Source: Candidatus Limosilactobacillus merdigallinarum (GTDB taxonomy: Bacteria; Bacillota; Bacilli; Lactobacillales; Lactobacillaceae). From it: a stretch of 64,000 nt of DNA. The notes under the pieces were generated by a model, which searched no databases, was not told the origin of the DNA, and saw nothing but the letters and a program-made list of their open reading frames with translations. The stretch spans positions 22,854 through 86,853 of the forward strand of contig DXFH01000024.1 of NCBI GenBank assembly GCA_019114515.1. Direction: 5' to 3'. Position 1 is the first letter of the stretch. Every line of letters starts with the position of its first letter. Both the position numbers and the translations under genes were made by a program. Of the stretch, positions 8,114-15,907 are shown piece by piece.

Positions 8114-9424
8114 ATGGCTGACGAAAAGAAAATGACAGTGTTCCAATTAACGGTGATGACGACGGTCAATATGATTGGATCTGGTGTTATCATGCTGCCA
8201 TCCAAACTGGCAGAAGTAGGGACGATGTCCGTGCTTTCCTGGATGGTCACGTTAACGGGCGCCCTTTGCCTTGCTTACGTCTTTGCGCGCTGTGGCATGT
8301 TAACTGACAATACGCAGAACGGAATGGGTGGCTACGCGGAATACGCCTTTGGTCGCAGCGGTAATATGATGGCGAATTTTACCTATGCGATTTCGCTCGT
8401 GTTGGCAAATACAGCAATGGCCGTTTCCATCGTCGGTTATGGGGAAATGGCATTGGGGATTCGTTTAAAGCCCACGCAAGTAGCCATTGCGGCCATGATG
8501 GTTCTTGCCATTAGTATGGTCGCAAACTTCTTTGGCTCGCATTATACCGGCATGATCAGTTCAATTACGGTGTGGGGCGTTATCATTCCTGTCCTCTTCC
8601 TATGTACCGCCGGCTGGTTTTGGTTCAGTCCCCATACTTATGTCCAGGCCTGGAACCCGCACCAAATGGGCTTTTTTAAGGGCATCAGCGTCTCAATTCC
8701 CATTACTTTGTGGGCATTTTTAGGCTTGGAATCGGCGGTAGCTAACTCAGACTCCGTTAATGATCCGAAGCGTAATGTGCCGATTGCCATCATCGGCGGT
8801 ACGATTGCGGCGGGGACCATCTACATTGCCTCGACCAACCTTATCCAAGGAATTGTGAACAATGGCAGTATAGTAAAGTCCACCGCACCATTTGGCACGG
8901 CATTTACCTATATGTTTAATTCCAGGATTGGTGTCTTAGTGATGGTTCTGCTAACCTTGTCTTGCTGGGGTTCTTTATTGACCTGGCAATTCACGTTAGC
9001 GGAGGTCTTTCGTTCCTCTGCTAAAGCAGGTTATTTCCCGAAGATTTTTGAGCGCCGCAACCGCTTTGGTGCGCCCGTGTGGGGCATGTTGATTATCTTG
9101 GCAGGGCAGTTATTACTATCTTTGATGACGATTAGTCCCAACCTCAATGCACAATTTAACGATCTGGTCGACTTAGCCGTGGTAACTAACTTGATTCCGT
9201 ATATCCTGTCGATGGGCGCTGCTCGTCAGTTACAATTAAGTGCTGGTCTCTCTTCTAGCAGTCCGAATTTTAAAGTCACCAACTTCTTGGCCCTTTTGGC
9301 CGGAATCTATAGTATTTATTCGATGTATTCCTGTGGTTTATTATCATTAGACTTAGGCGCTGGCGTGATCTTCATTGGCTGGCTAGTTTATGGCCTGATG
9401 CCGCATGAAGCAGCACAGGATTAA
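8114..9424 (+). CDS. potE: PotE-type amino acid/polyamine antiporter
   Basis: A 436-residue APC-superfamily permease with about 12 membrane segments. Stretches such as NMIGSGVIMLPSKLAEVGT, GGYAEYAFG, ITVWGVIIPV and LWAFLGLESA follow E. coli PotE, the putrescine-ornithine antiporter, very closely, and the spacing matches along the whole length. In Gram-positive bacteria such carriers usually work with an ornithine or other decarboxylase to resist acid; no decarboxylase is beside it here, so the exchanged substrates are uncertain. GTG at 8111 is only 3 bases from GAGGTGG; the ATG at 8114 has better spacing. A terminator follows the stop. Confidence 0.88.
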   Translation: MADEKKMTVFQLTVMTTVNMIGSGVIMLPSKLAEVGTMSVLSWMVTLTGALCLAYVFARCGMLTDNTQNGMGGYAEYAFGRSGNMMANFTYAISLVLANTAMAVSIVGYGEMALGIRLKPTQVAIAAMMVLAISMVANFFGSHYTGMISSITVWGVIIPVLFLCTAGWFWFSPHTYVQAWNPHQMGFFKGISVSIPITLWAFLGLESAVANSDSVNDPKRNVPIAIIGGTIAAGTIYIASTNLIQGIVNNGSIVKSTAPFGTAFTYMFNSRIGVLVMVLLTLSCWGSLLTWQFTLAEVFRSSAKAGYFPKIFERRNRFGAPVWGMLIILAGQLLLSLMTISPNLNAQFNDLVDLAVVTNLIPYILSMGAARQLQLSAGLSSSSPNFKVTNFLALLAGIYSIYSMYSCGLLSLDLGAGVIFIGWLVYGLMPHEAAQD

Positions 9425-9457
9425 ACGGCAGCTGCTGAGTAATTAATTTAGCAAAAG

Positions 9458-9505
9458 AAAAAATCGTTGGTTTCAACAATTTTTTGAAATCAACGATTAT
9501 TTTTA
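9458..9505. terminator. Bidirectional terminator
   Basis: Fifteen-base arms (AATCGTTGGTTTCAA with TTGAAATCAACGATT) between the potE stop and the 3' end of the convergent GH3 pseudogene; A-rich on the left and T-rich on the right. Confidence 0.85.
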
Positions 9506-11700
9506 TTGAGTTAATTCGATGAAGTGTTGAATAGCTTGCGGATCAATCCCTAATATGACTAATGCGCGTACCGGCATGTTCATAAAAATGGCACCGCCGT
9601 CACTATCAGCAAGCGATTGTAATGACTTTTGTAAACCAGATTCAACCAGTGCTTGCTGAACCTTGGCGTCTTTAGAGTTTAAGACATCACCAATATACGA
9701 TTCAGCACTAATTGTCTGTGTTGATTCACTGCCAATGGTCAGTCAGAAGTGCTTGGTTAAGCGGATGTCGCGCGATGAAGAACCGATGGCAATTTCATAG
9801 GTGCCATTGTCGGCTTCCCAACGCTGGTCCTGAGGGTTGTACCAGCTGAACGCCCACCGATTAAGCTGAAATTCAACAGTTTGTGATTCACCCGGGTGCA
9901 ATTCAATTTTTACAAAGTGACGTAATTCTTGCATCGGCATAACCTTATGACTAGTTTGGTTACGAACATAGAGCTGCGCGACTTCCTTGCCAGCTAATTT
10001 GCCCGTGTTCTTGAGCTTAAAGCGAACCGTCACACCCGTTTTGCTCTGCGTTATTGTTAAGTCCCGGTATTCAAAGCTAGTGTAACTTAGGCCATGACCA
10101 AATGGGAAACGAACAGGGTAGTGATGGAGGTCGTAATAACTATAGCCGACCATTAAGCCTTCAGAATAGTTTTCATTATCGAGATCACGGTCAAAACTGC
10201 CATATGGCGGATTAGCAACTAACCGTAATGGGAAAGTTTCGGCTAGCTTTCCGGATGGGTTCACTTTGCCGCTGAGAACGTCCCAGTTTGCTTGGCCAAC
10301 CGCTTCACCCGCTAAGTAGTTTTCCACAATAGCAGGTACTTGGTCGGCCCGGGACATTTCCACTGCGGAGCCATTTTGCAGGACAACGGTAACATTATCA
10401 TTAGCCATTGAAACTCTCTCTAACAAGTCGATTTGATTTTTAGGCAAACTGATACTGGTCTTGTCGAAGCCTTCTGTTTCCATTGCTTCGGGGAAACCGG
10501 CGAAGAAGATAACCTGGTCGGATTGTTGAGCGAGTTTAACTGCTACTTCCATATCTTTTTCATTGTCATTATCATCTAAAGAGTAGCCCTTGGCATAATG
10601 CGTATTGCTTGGTGCGGCATCTAATGGAGTAACTAGCTGGTGGGCATTCACGTGGGAGCTGCCGCCACCTTGGAAACGAGGTTTAGCAGCTAGTTCACCA
10701 ATAATGGCCACTGAATTATGGTGATCCAGCGGCAGTTGACCTTCATTTTTCAGAAGGACAATACTTTCATCCGCCACATGACGGGCAAACTCATGCTGCT
10801 TTTCTTTGTCGTAAGCGGCTACCGGTTGGGTAGGGTGGGCATATTTGGCAACTGTCTTCAACACCCGTAAAACAGAGCGGTTAAGGGTTGCTTCGTCTAG
10901 TCGTCCATCATGAATACGTCCACAATCTCATCAACGGAATACTTGCCCTTGCCAGGCATTTCAAGGTCTAAGCCAGCCTTAATTGCTGCAACATGGTCAG
11001 CAACCGCTCCCCAGTCAGACATCACCATGCCTTGAAATCCCCATTGATTACGCAAAATAGTCGTTAATAAGCGTTCATTTTGCGAGTTCAGCGTACCGTT
11101 AATCTTGTTGTAGGAACACATTAATGTTGCGGGGTGAGCTTGTTTGACGATGCGTTCAAAAGCAGACAGGTATATTTCGCACAGAGTACGTTCGTCAACA
11201 TTAGAAGATGACGTAAAGCGTTGGTTCTCACGGTTGTTGGCCGCAAAGTGCTTCACAGACACGCCAACGCCTTGCGATTGCACTCCTTTAACGTATGCCG
11301 CCCCCATCCATCCAGCCAGCAGCGGATCTTCAGAGAAATACTCAAAGTTACGACCAGCAAGCGTACTGCATTTAATGTTAATGCCGGGGCCCAGTAGAAA
11401 GGCAATTTTTTCTGCTCGTGCCGCGATGCCTAATTGTTGACCGAGTTGATAAAGTAAATGGTCATCAAATGAACTGGCAGTTACAGCAGAAGAAGGGAAG
11501 CAAATAGCATCAACCGATTGATTAACTCTCAGTGCATCCGCTTGGTCATCCTGTTTGCGTAAACCAGAAGGACCATCTGAGACCTGAATGGATGGATAAG
11601 CCTTGCCCTTAGCAGTGAATCAGAAGTCTTGGCCCGATACTAATGCGGCACATTCTTTTAATGGTAGCTTTTCTACAAAATTAAGATCAAATTGAGTCAA
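9503..11700 (-). pseudogene. Glycoside hydrolase family 3 (beta-glucosidase-like), inactivated
   Basis: Together these frames encode one GH3 glycosidase of about 730 codons. N-terminal SGQDF, TDGP-like VSDGPSGLRKQ, GRNFEYFSEDP, KHFAANNRE and the nucleophile motif MVMSDWGA are present, followed by the C-terminal domain and fibronectin-like end. Three lesions break it: TGA at 11620-11622 where the family has Trp (SGQDFW), a one-base loss near 10915-10925 (reading returns in another frame at DGRLDEATLNRSVL), and TGA at 9743-9745, after which about 80 more codons stay open to TAA at 9503. Start TTG at 11700 has AAGGAGG 7 bases upstream. Other Trp codons are TGG. Remaining frames are well preserved, so inactivation looks recent. 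Confidence 0.88.
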
Positions 11701-11726
11701 GTTAGTCCCTCCTTAGGGCCGTCTAA

Positions 11727-12352
11727 TTATTTTTTGATTGAAGCACTGGCCATGGTGTCAGGTTTATTCTTTTCTGCTTGTAGCTGTTTGTCTTTTTTAA
11801 CCACGCTGCCGGTACGATCATAGTGGATGCCATGAGGAGTTGGTTCGTTAATTCCTAACACTGTTCGCCATTCTTTTAGCGGATGGTGAATTTTAGCAGT
11901 CAATTTATCACAATCGATGCGCCAAACGGGAACCTTGGCTATGCCGTCTTCGGTGATAGGGACAGGGATATCCTTTACATAATGATGAATCAGCAAAAGC
12001 AGTGCGGCCTGCTTTTCTTTAGCAGATGGCACTAGCTTGGCAGGTCCATTGCCCATTACGCTGCGGTAGACGGGCGCGAAAAGGCTGATTGAGCAGGTGG
12101 CGTGTATGTTAAATCATGGGGGCCATCATCGGTTTCAAAACTAATCTGCGGATGCTCTGTAAGTAAATGTCCTTTCTTACCATTGTTACTTCCATGAATG
12201 TAAATCATGTAATGTCCCTTAGTATCTTCCTGGTAGCCAAAGTGGACTGGCACCACGTATGCAGCATCACCATCGTTAATCCCCAAGTGAAGAATTTGAC
12301 AGTGTTCTAGCACCCAATTAATAATCGCATGATTGGTATATAGCTCACTCAT
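11727..12352 (-). pseudogene. Pyridoxamine 5'-phosphate oxidase-like flavoprotein, frameshifted
   Basis: Two adjoining frames make one flavin-nucleotide-binding protein of the PNPOx-like/NimA family: the first (12352 down to 12056) has the barrel start with LHLGINDGDAAYVVPVHFGY and IYIHGSNNGKKGHLL; the second (to 11727) continues with YRSVMGNGPAKLV and the C-terminal part. A one-base loss near 12076-12084, beside a four-T run in the coding strand, separates them. Such proteins bind FMN and reduce nitro compounds or have unknown substrates. It sits just upstream of the broken GH3 gene, so both may have been one operon. A sequencing error is possible. Confidence 0.75.
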
Positions 12353-12496
12353 AAAACCATCTCCTGCTAATATTTAACGTTATTTTACTCTATAGTTCTG
12401 ACTTCGACGGTCTACCATAGATAATCACCACTTCTTAAAAACTATAAGGGTTTAGAACCGTTATGAAATGATTCACAAAACGGGTGATTTCGCGTG

Positions 12497-12536
12497 AAAA
12501 AAATCACAAATCCTTATCTACCAAGGGCTTGTGATT
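12497..12536 (-). terminator. Terminator of the tRNA-Ala gene
   Basis: On the minus strand AATCACAAGCCCTT and AAGGATTTGTGATT form a long stem followed by seven T residues, about 30 bases beyond the tRNA 3' end. Confidence 0.88.
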
Positions 12537-12565
12537 CATCATGATTGCTCAATAACCATATGTTA

Positions 12566-12638
12566 TGGACTATGCGAGATTCGAACTCGCGACCTCCTGC
12601 ATGCGAAGCAGACATTCTCCCAGTTGAACTAATAGCCC
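12566..12638 (-). tRNA. tRNA-Ala (anticodon CGC)
   Basis: A full 73-base cloverleaf folds on the minus strand: acceptor GGGCTAT/ATAGTCC with the G3-U70 wobble pair that defines alanine tRNAs, D stem GTTC/GAAT, anticodon stem TCTGC/GCAGG around loop TTCGCAT (anticodon CGC), variable loop AGGTC, T stem GCGAG/CTCGC with loop TTCGAAT, discriminator A. CCA is not encoded, so the CCA enzyme (cca at 41081-42301) must add it. It reads GCG codons. Confidence 0.93.
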
Positions 12639-12685
12639 GTTACATTGACCATTGTAGCAGGAAATTGGACAACTGAAAGAATATT

Positions 12686-12859
12686 TTAAAAGTCCTCATT
12701 AACTAATCCCTTTGTAGCGTCTGCCTTGTGTTTTTTCAATGCTGCCTGATGTTCAGAGAGAAAATAACCATCCCATTTCACTTTGCCACGATCATGGTAG
12801 TAATAATCGAAAAATTCCGTAGCTACTTGGTCTGCTTGGTCTGTATTATAAAAAGTCAT
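12686..12859 (-). CDS. Small conserved-looking protein downstream of the Y-family polymerase
   Basis: A 57-residue acidic-aromatic protein (FFDYYYHDRGKVKWDGYFLSEH in the centre), not recognised. It starts 19 bases after the polymerase gene stops and is probably translated from the same SOS message. AAAAGG is 8 bases before the ATG at 12859; an upstream GTG at 12868 is too close to it. Gram-positive Y-polymerase operons often carry a small YolD-like partner; this protein sits in that place but I see no YolD motif. No function is assigned. Confidence 0.7.
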   Translation of the reverse strand: MTFYNTDQADQVATEFFDYYYHDRGKVKWDGYFLSEHQAALKKHKADATKGLVNEDF

Positions 12860-12878
12860 ATCCAACACCTTTTCTTAT

Positions 12879-14177
12879 TTATTCCAGACTATTGCCGCCA
12901 TTATGGCCACCAACTAAACCGCTGCGGGCAATGAAGGTACCGCCATGCTGCAAGCTGCTAGCACGCACGATTGATGTTTTGCCGAAGCGATGGCGGATGA
13001 TATCCATCGTTTCTTCTAAATGCAGTGGATTATAGGCATTATCATTGAAAATACTGAGCTGTTCACCAAAGCGATCCACTAATCGGGTACAAGAAACCCC
13101 GATTTCTCTTACTGTCGCATGATTATCCCAGTATTTTTCAAAAAGGTAGATTAATTGCTGATTAATGGTTTGTGTTTCTGCAGTTGCATTATCTAATTTT
13201 AGTGAATGCGCAAAACCAGTGTTGCCGTCTTTATCAACAGCGCCCATCGAATAGCCAATTGACAGGTAAACACCTTCTGCTTGTTTACCTTGTTCGCGTA
13301 ATCGAGAAGCTACTTGAGCGCCAATTTCTTTAATGACCAGTTCAATTTCATTGACATCATTGTAGTCACGTGGCAGCACTTGTGAATTACCAACGCCTCG
13401 ACTGCGGCGAAGAATTGTACTGTGTAAATCAGTACGATCGATGCCCCAGGCAGTAGCGTATAATTGGTCGCCCATAATGCCTAAAGCCGCATGCAATTCA
13501 AAAGGATCACAATGAGCTAGCTGGTACATCGAATGAATACCTAGACGATTTAAACGTGCTTTCGTTCGTTCGTTAATTCCCCAGACATCCGTTAAATTCT
13601 TAATGGGCCAAATCTTTTGTTTAACGGTCTGATTAGTAATAACGCCAATGAATTCACGATTATGTTTGGCATAAATGTCGAGTGCCAACTTAGCTTGCAA
13701 AGGATTATTACCAACGCCCACAGTAGTAATCAACGATAATTTGGACTTCACCTCATGCTGAATCTGGCGAATAACATCGAGAATATTATTGCTAAATAAG
13801 TGCCAAGAGTCAGTGATATTGAGGATGGATTCATCAATGGAATAGGGCAATAGGTCTTTGGGGTCTACATATTCAGCAAAAATCTGATTAACGGCGAGAT
13901 TCTTATTAATGTACAAATTCATTCGTGGCGGTACCACAATGATGCGGCCATCACGCGGCAAGTTGCGCTGCCGAAAAACGTTTTGGATATGAAATTCCCG
14001 CTTGGCGGTAGGGGAGGCAGCCATCACTAAACCACCACCGGTATTAGCAGCTTCGGACATGACAACTAACGGCGTGGTTAAAGGATCTAGACCGCGCATT
14101 GTGCACTCTACGGTAGCATAGAAGGATTTGTTATCAATTAGTAGAAAAACGCCAGTAGGCTCGTTGCTATAATCCAA
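12879..14177 (-). CDS. SOS-inducible Y-family DNA polymerase (UmuC/UvrX-like)
   Basis: A 432-residue translesion polymerase of the ImpB/MucB/SamB (UmuC) branch. The palm motif LLIDNKSFYATVE near residues 12-24 gives the first catalytic aspartate; YSIDESILNI (about residue 110) supplies the DE pair; a helix-hairpin-helix thumb (VWGINERTKARLNRLGI) and a little-finger domain follow. Start is TTG at 14177 with GAGGTGG 7 bases upstream. Two LexA boxes lie within 80 bases of the start, so it should be damage-induced. It is larger than DinB (about 360 residues) and resembles the UvrX/UmuC genes that travel on phages and plasmids, but no other mobile gene is next to it. Confidence 0.9.
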   Translation of the reverse strand: MDYSNEPTGVFLLIDNKSFYATVECTMRGLDPLTTPLVVMSEAANTGGGLVMAASPTAKREFHIQNVFRQRNLPRDGRIIVVPPRMNLYINKNLAVNQIFAEYVDPKDLLPYSIDESILNITDSWHLFSNNILDVIRQIQHEVKSKLSLITTVGVGNNPLQAKLALDIYAKHNREFIGVITNQTVKQKIWPIKNLTDVWGINERTKARLNRLGIHSMYQLAHCDPFELHAALGIMGDQLYATAWGIDRTDLHSTILRRSRGVGNSQVLPRDYNDVNEIELVIKEIGAQVASRLREQGKQAEGVYLSIGYSMGAVDKDGNTGFAHSLKLDNATAETQTINQQLIYLFEKYWDNHATVREIGVSCTRLVDRFGEQLSIFNDNAYNPLHLEETMDIIRHRFGKTSIVRASSLQHGGTFIARSGLVGGHNGGNSLE

Positions 14178-14195
14178 AATATTGCCACCTCATAT

Positions 14196-14209
14196 CGAAC
14201 GAATGTTTG
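14196..14209. promoter_or_regulatory. LexA (SOS) box, proximal
   Basis: CGAACGAATGTTTG matches the Gram-positive SOS consensus CGAACRNRYGTTYC except at the last base. It lies 19 bases upstream of the polymerase TTG start. Confidence 0.65.
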
Positions 14210-14242
14210 CATAGATACTATAACATAAAACTTTGTATACGA

Positions 14243-14254
14243 GAACATATGTTC
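14243..14254. promoter_or_regulatory. LexA (SOS) box, distal
   Basis: GAACATATGTTC is a perfect palindrome of the GAAC-N4-GTTC form bound by Gram-positive LexA, 66 bases upstream of the polymerase start. Confidence 0.85.
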
Positions 14255-14266
14255 TAAAAAAGAACG

Positions 14267-14292
14267 AAAAAAATGATTGCTATTGAGCAACC
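14267..14292 (-). terminator. Terminator of the kptA gene
   Basis: On the minus strand GGTTGCT-CAAT-AGCAATC is followed by A and seven T residues, 12 bases after the kptA stop, which separates it from the downstream SOS polymerase. Confidence 0.75.
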
Positions 14293-14303
14293 ATCGCTAT
14301 AAG

Positions 14304-14879
14304 TTATTTTGGAAAATGAATATACTTGCTGGGCAACTCGTCGACTAACCATACTTGATTGTTACCGAAATAAAAATGGATCTCATCGATAACAGCTTTT
14401 TGCGTATCAATTGTGAGGATAACTGGATGATCATCATGACGACTGCCGACTTGCTTAGCGGTCTGTACATCGGTGGACAAGTGGACGTATTGTCGCTGCA
14501 TTGGCAACAGCCCCAGTTTCTTGATGCTAGGAATAAAGCGGCGCGCTGTACCGTGATAAAGCACTGCTGGTGGCGTCGCAGCCGGGTGTTTAATAATTCC
14601 GGGAATGGAATGGCCATACAGAGCGCAAATTTGGCCATTTTTGATTTTGAAACGTTCCTTATCGGCATGCGCCATAATGCTTTCAATACGTTCTTTAGTC
14701 AACGATGGTTGAAAGTGATGAATGCGATTCATTGCTTTTAAAAACTGATTCAGGTCAGTATAGCCATACTCATCTAGTTTTAAGCCATATTTACCAGGAT
14801 TGTGGCGTAAGGCATACGACATTTTCTTGCTAATAAACTTGTCTGAACGATTGTCGAAACGATGGTTAGTTTGATGCAA
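14304..14879 (-). CDS. kptA: RNA 2'-phosphotransferase (Tpt1/KptA family)
   Basis: About 192 residues. The family moves a 2'-phosphate from spliced RNA to NAD+, giving ADP-ribose 1'',2''-cyclic phosphate. The catalytic Arg-His-Arg-Arg set is visible: R25-H26 in ALRHNP, R76 in DKERFKI and R129 in MQRQYVHLS; LYHGT (108-112) is the NAD-binding signature. In fungi it completes tRNA splicing; bacteria have no such splicing, so its natural substrate is unknown. An upstream TTG (14903) is in frame, but AGGAAGG is 7 bases from the TTG at 14879, which I choose. It stands as a single gene upstream of the SOS polymerase and divergent from a dehydrogenase. Confidence 0.87.
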   Translation of the reverse strand: MHQTNHRFDNRSDKFISKKMSYALRHNPGKYGLKLDEYGYTDLNQFLKAMNRIHHFQPSLTKERIESIMAHADKERFKIKNGQICALYGHSIPGIIKHPAATPPAVLYHGTARRFIPSIKKLGLLPMQRQYVHLSTDVQTAKQVGSRHDDHPVILTIDTQKAVIDEIHFYFGNNQVWLVDELPSKYIHFPK

Positions 14880-15003
14880 AGTGATTTCCTTCCTCTTGAC
14901 CAATGTCTGTTATCGATTCTACCACGGGAATGGTAGGGCTTTCTATTAATGCGTTTGTAGTGCATAATAAGAAATGAAATCTTTTTAAAAGGAAGCCGCA
15001 TTA

Positions 15004-15867
15004 ATGAAAATTGGATTCATCGGTACCGGGGTAATGGGAACCGGCATTGTAACTAATTTACTGAAACACCATGAAGACGTAACGGTTTACAATCGCACCA
15101 AGGCTCATGCTCAGCCAGTGCTTTACCAGGGAGCTCAGTGGGCTGATTCACCAGCATCATTAGCGCAGGATAACGATATTGTGATGACGATGGTGGGCTT
15201 TCCTAAAGACGTAAAAGAAGTTTATTACGGCGAACAGGGGATTTTCCAAACTGCTCACGCTGGTCAATATTTGGTAGATATGACGACCAGCAGTCCCGCC
15301 CTTGATCAGAAAATCAGCCAAACAGCGGAAAAAATTGGTGTTCATGCGCTGGATACACCTGTTTCAGGTGGTGATATTGGCGCCAAAAATGGTCAGCTAA
15401 CTGTGATGGTTGGTGGTAAACAAACCGATTTAACGGCTCTACAACCAGTATTTGCCGAATTTAGCAAATCAGTGCATTATTTTGGCCCTGCTGGTGCCGG
15501 TCAAAATGCCAAAATGGCTAACCAAATTACGATTGCCGGTACAATGACCGGAATGACCGAAGCTTTAGTATATGCAAAGGCAGCAGGATTAGATTTAGGA
15601 CAAGTAATAGCTACTCTGCAGGGCGGAGCGGCAGAAAACTTCAGCATGGGCAGCTATGGTCCACGCATCTTAAAGGGTGACTATACTCCTGGCTTCTTTG
15701 CCAAGCATTTCTTAAAGGACTTGCGCATTGCTTTAGATACTGCCGATGAAATGCAACTAAACTTGCCCGCCACAAAACAAGCTAAAGAACTGTATGAAGC
15801 CTTAGTAGACCAGCAAGGTTTAGGTAATGATGGTACGCAAGCGTTGATTAAATTATGGTGGAAGTAA
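15004..15867 (+). CDS. NAD(P)-dependent beta-hydroxyacid dehydrogenase (3-hydroxyisobutyrate dehydrogenase-like)
   Basis: A 287-residue member of the beta-hydroxyacid dehydrogenase family (GarR/YihU/HibD). Motifs: Rossmann GFIGTGVMG (4-12), NRT at the cofactor-selecting strand end, substrate motif TPVSGGDIGAKNGQL (about 118-132) and the catalytic lysine region GAGQNAKMANQ (about 164-174). The Arg of NRT suggests possible NADP use. The substrate (hydroxyisobutyrate, tartronate semialdehyde or similar) is not determinable. RBS AAAAGGAAG. It is followed after 40 bases by a serine hydrolase on the same strand. Confidence 0.9.
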   Translation: MKIGFIGTGVMGTGIVTNLLKHHEDVTVYNRTKAHAQPVLYQGAQWADSPASLAQDNDIVMTMVGFPKDVKEVYYGEQGIFQTAHAGQYLVDMTTSSPALDQKISQTAEKIGVHALDTPVSGGDIGAKNGQLTVMVGGKQTDLTALQPVFAEFSKSVHYFGPAGAGQNAKMANQITIAGTMTGMTEALVYAKAAGLDLGQVIATLQGGAAENFSMGSYGPRILKGDYTPGFFAKHFLKDLRIALDTADEMQLNLPATKQAKELYEALVDQQGLGNDGTQALIKLWWK

Positions 15868-15907
15868 CTCATTAAGCGTAATAGCGTAATTAAGAGGAGG
15901 TGTGTTT

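Noticed and set aside
9743..11622. Possible UGA recoding (Trp or selenocysteine) in the GH3 gene
   Set aside because: Other Trp residues of the same gene use TGG, TGA ends several good genes in the window, no SECIS-like need exists for this family, and a frameshift is present as well.
12728..12934. A 68-codon plus-strand frame over the polymerase 3' end and the small ORF
   Set aside because: No ribosome binding site, and it overlaps two better-supported minus-strand genes.
14780..15001. 73-codon minus-strand frame upstream of kptA
   Set aside because: It overlaps the kptA 5' end in another frame, has no binding site and a basic low-complexity composition.
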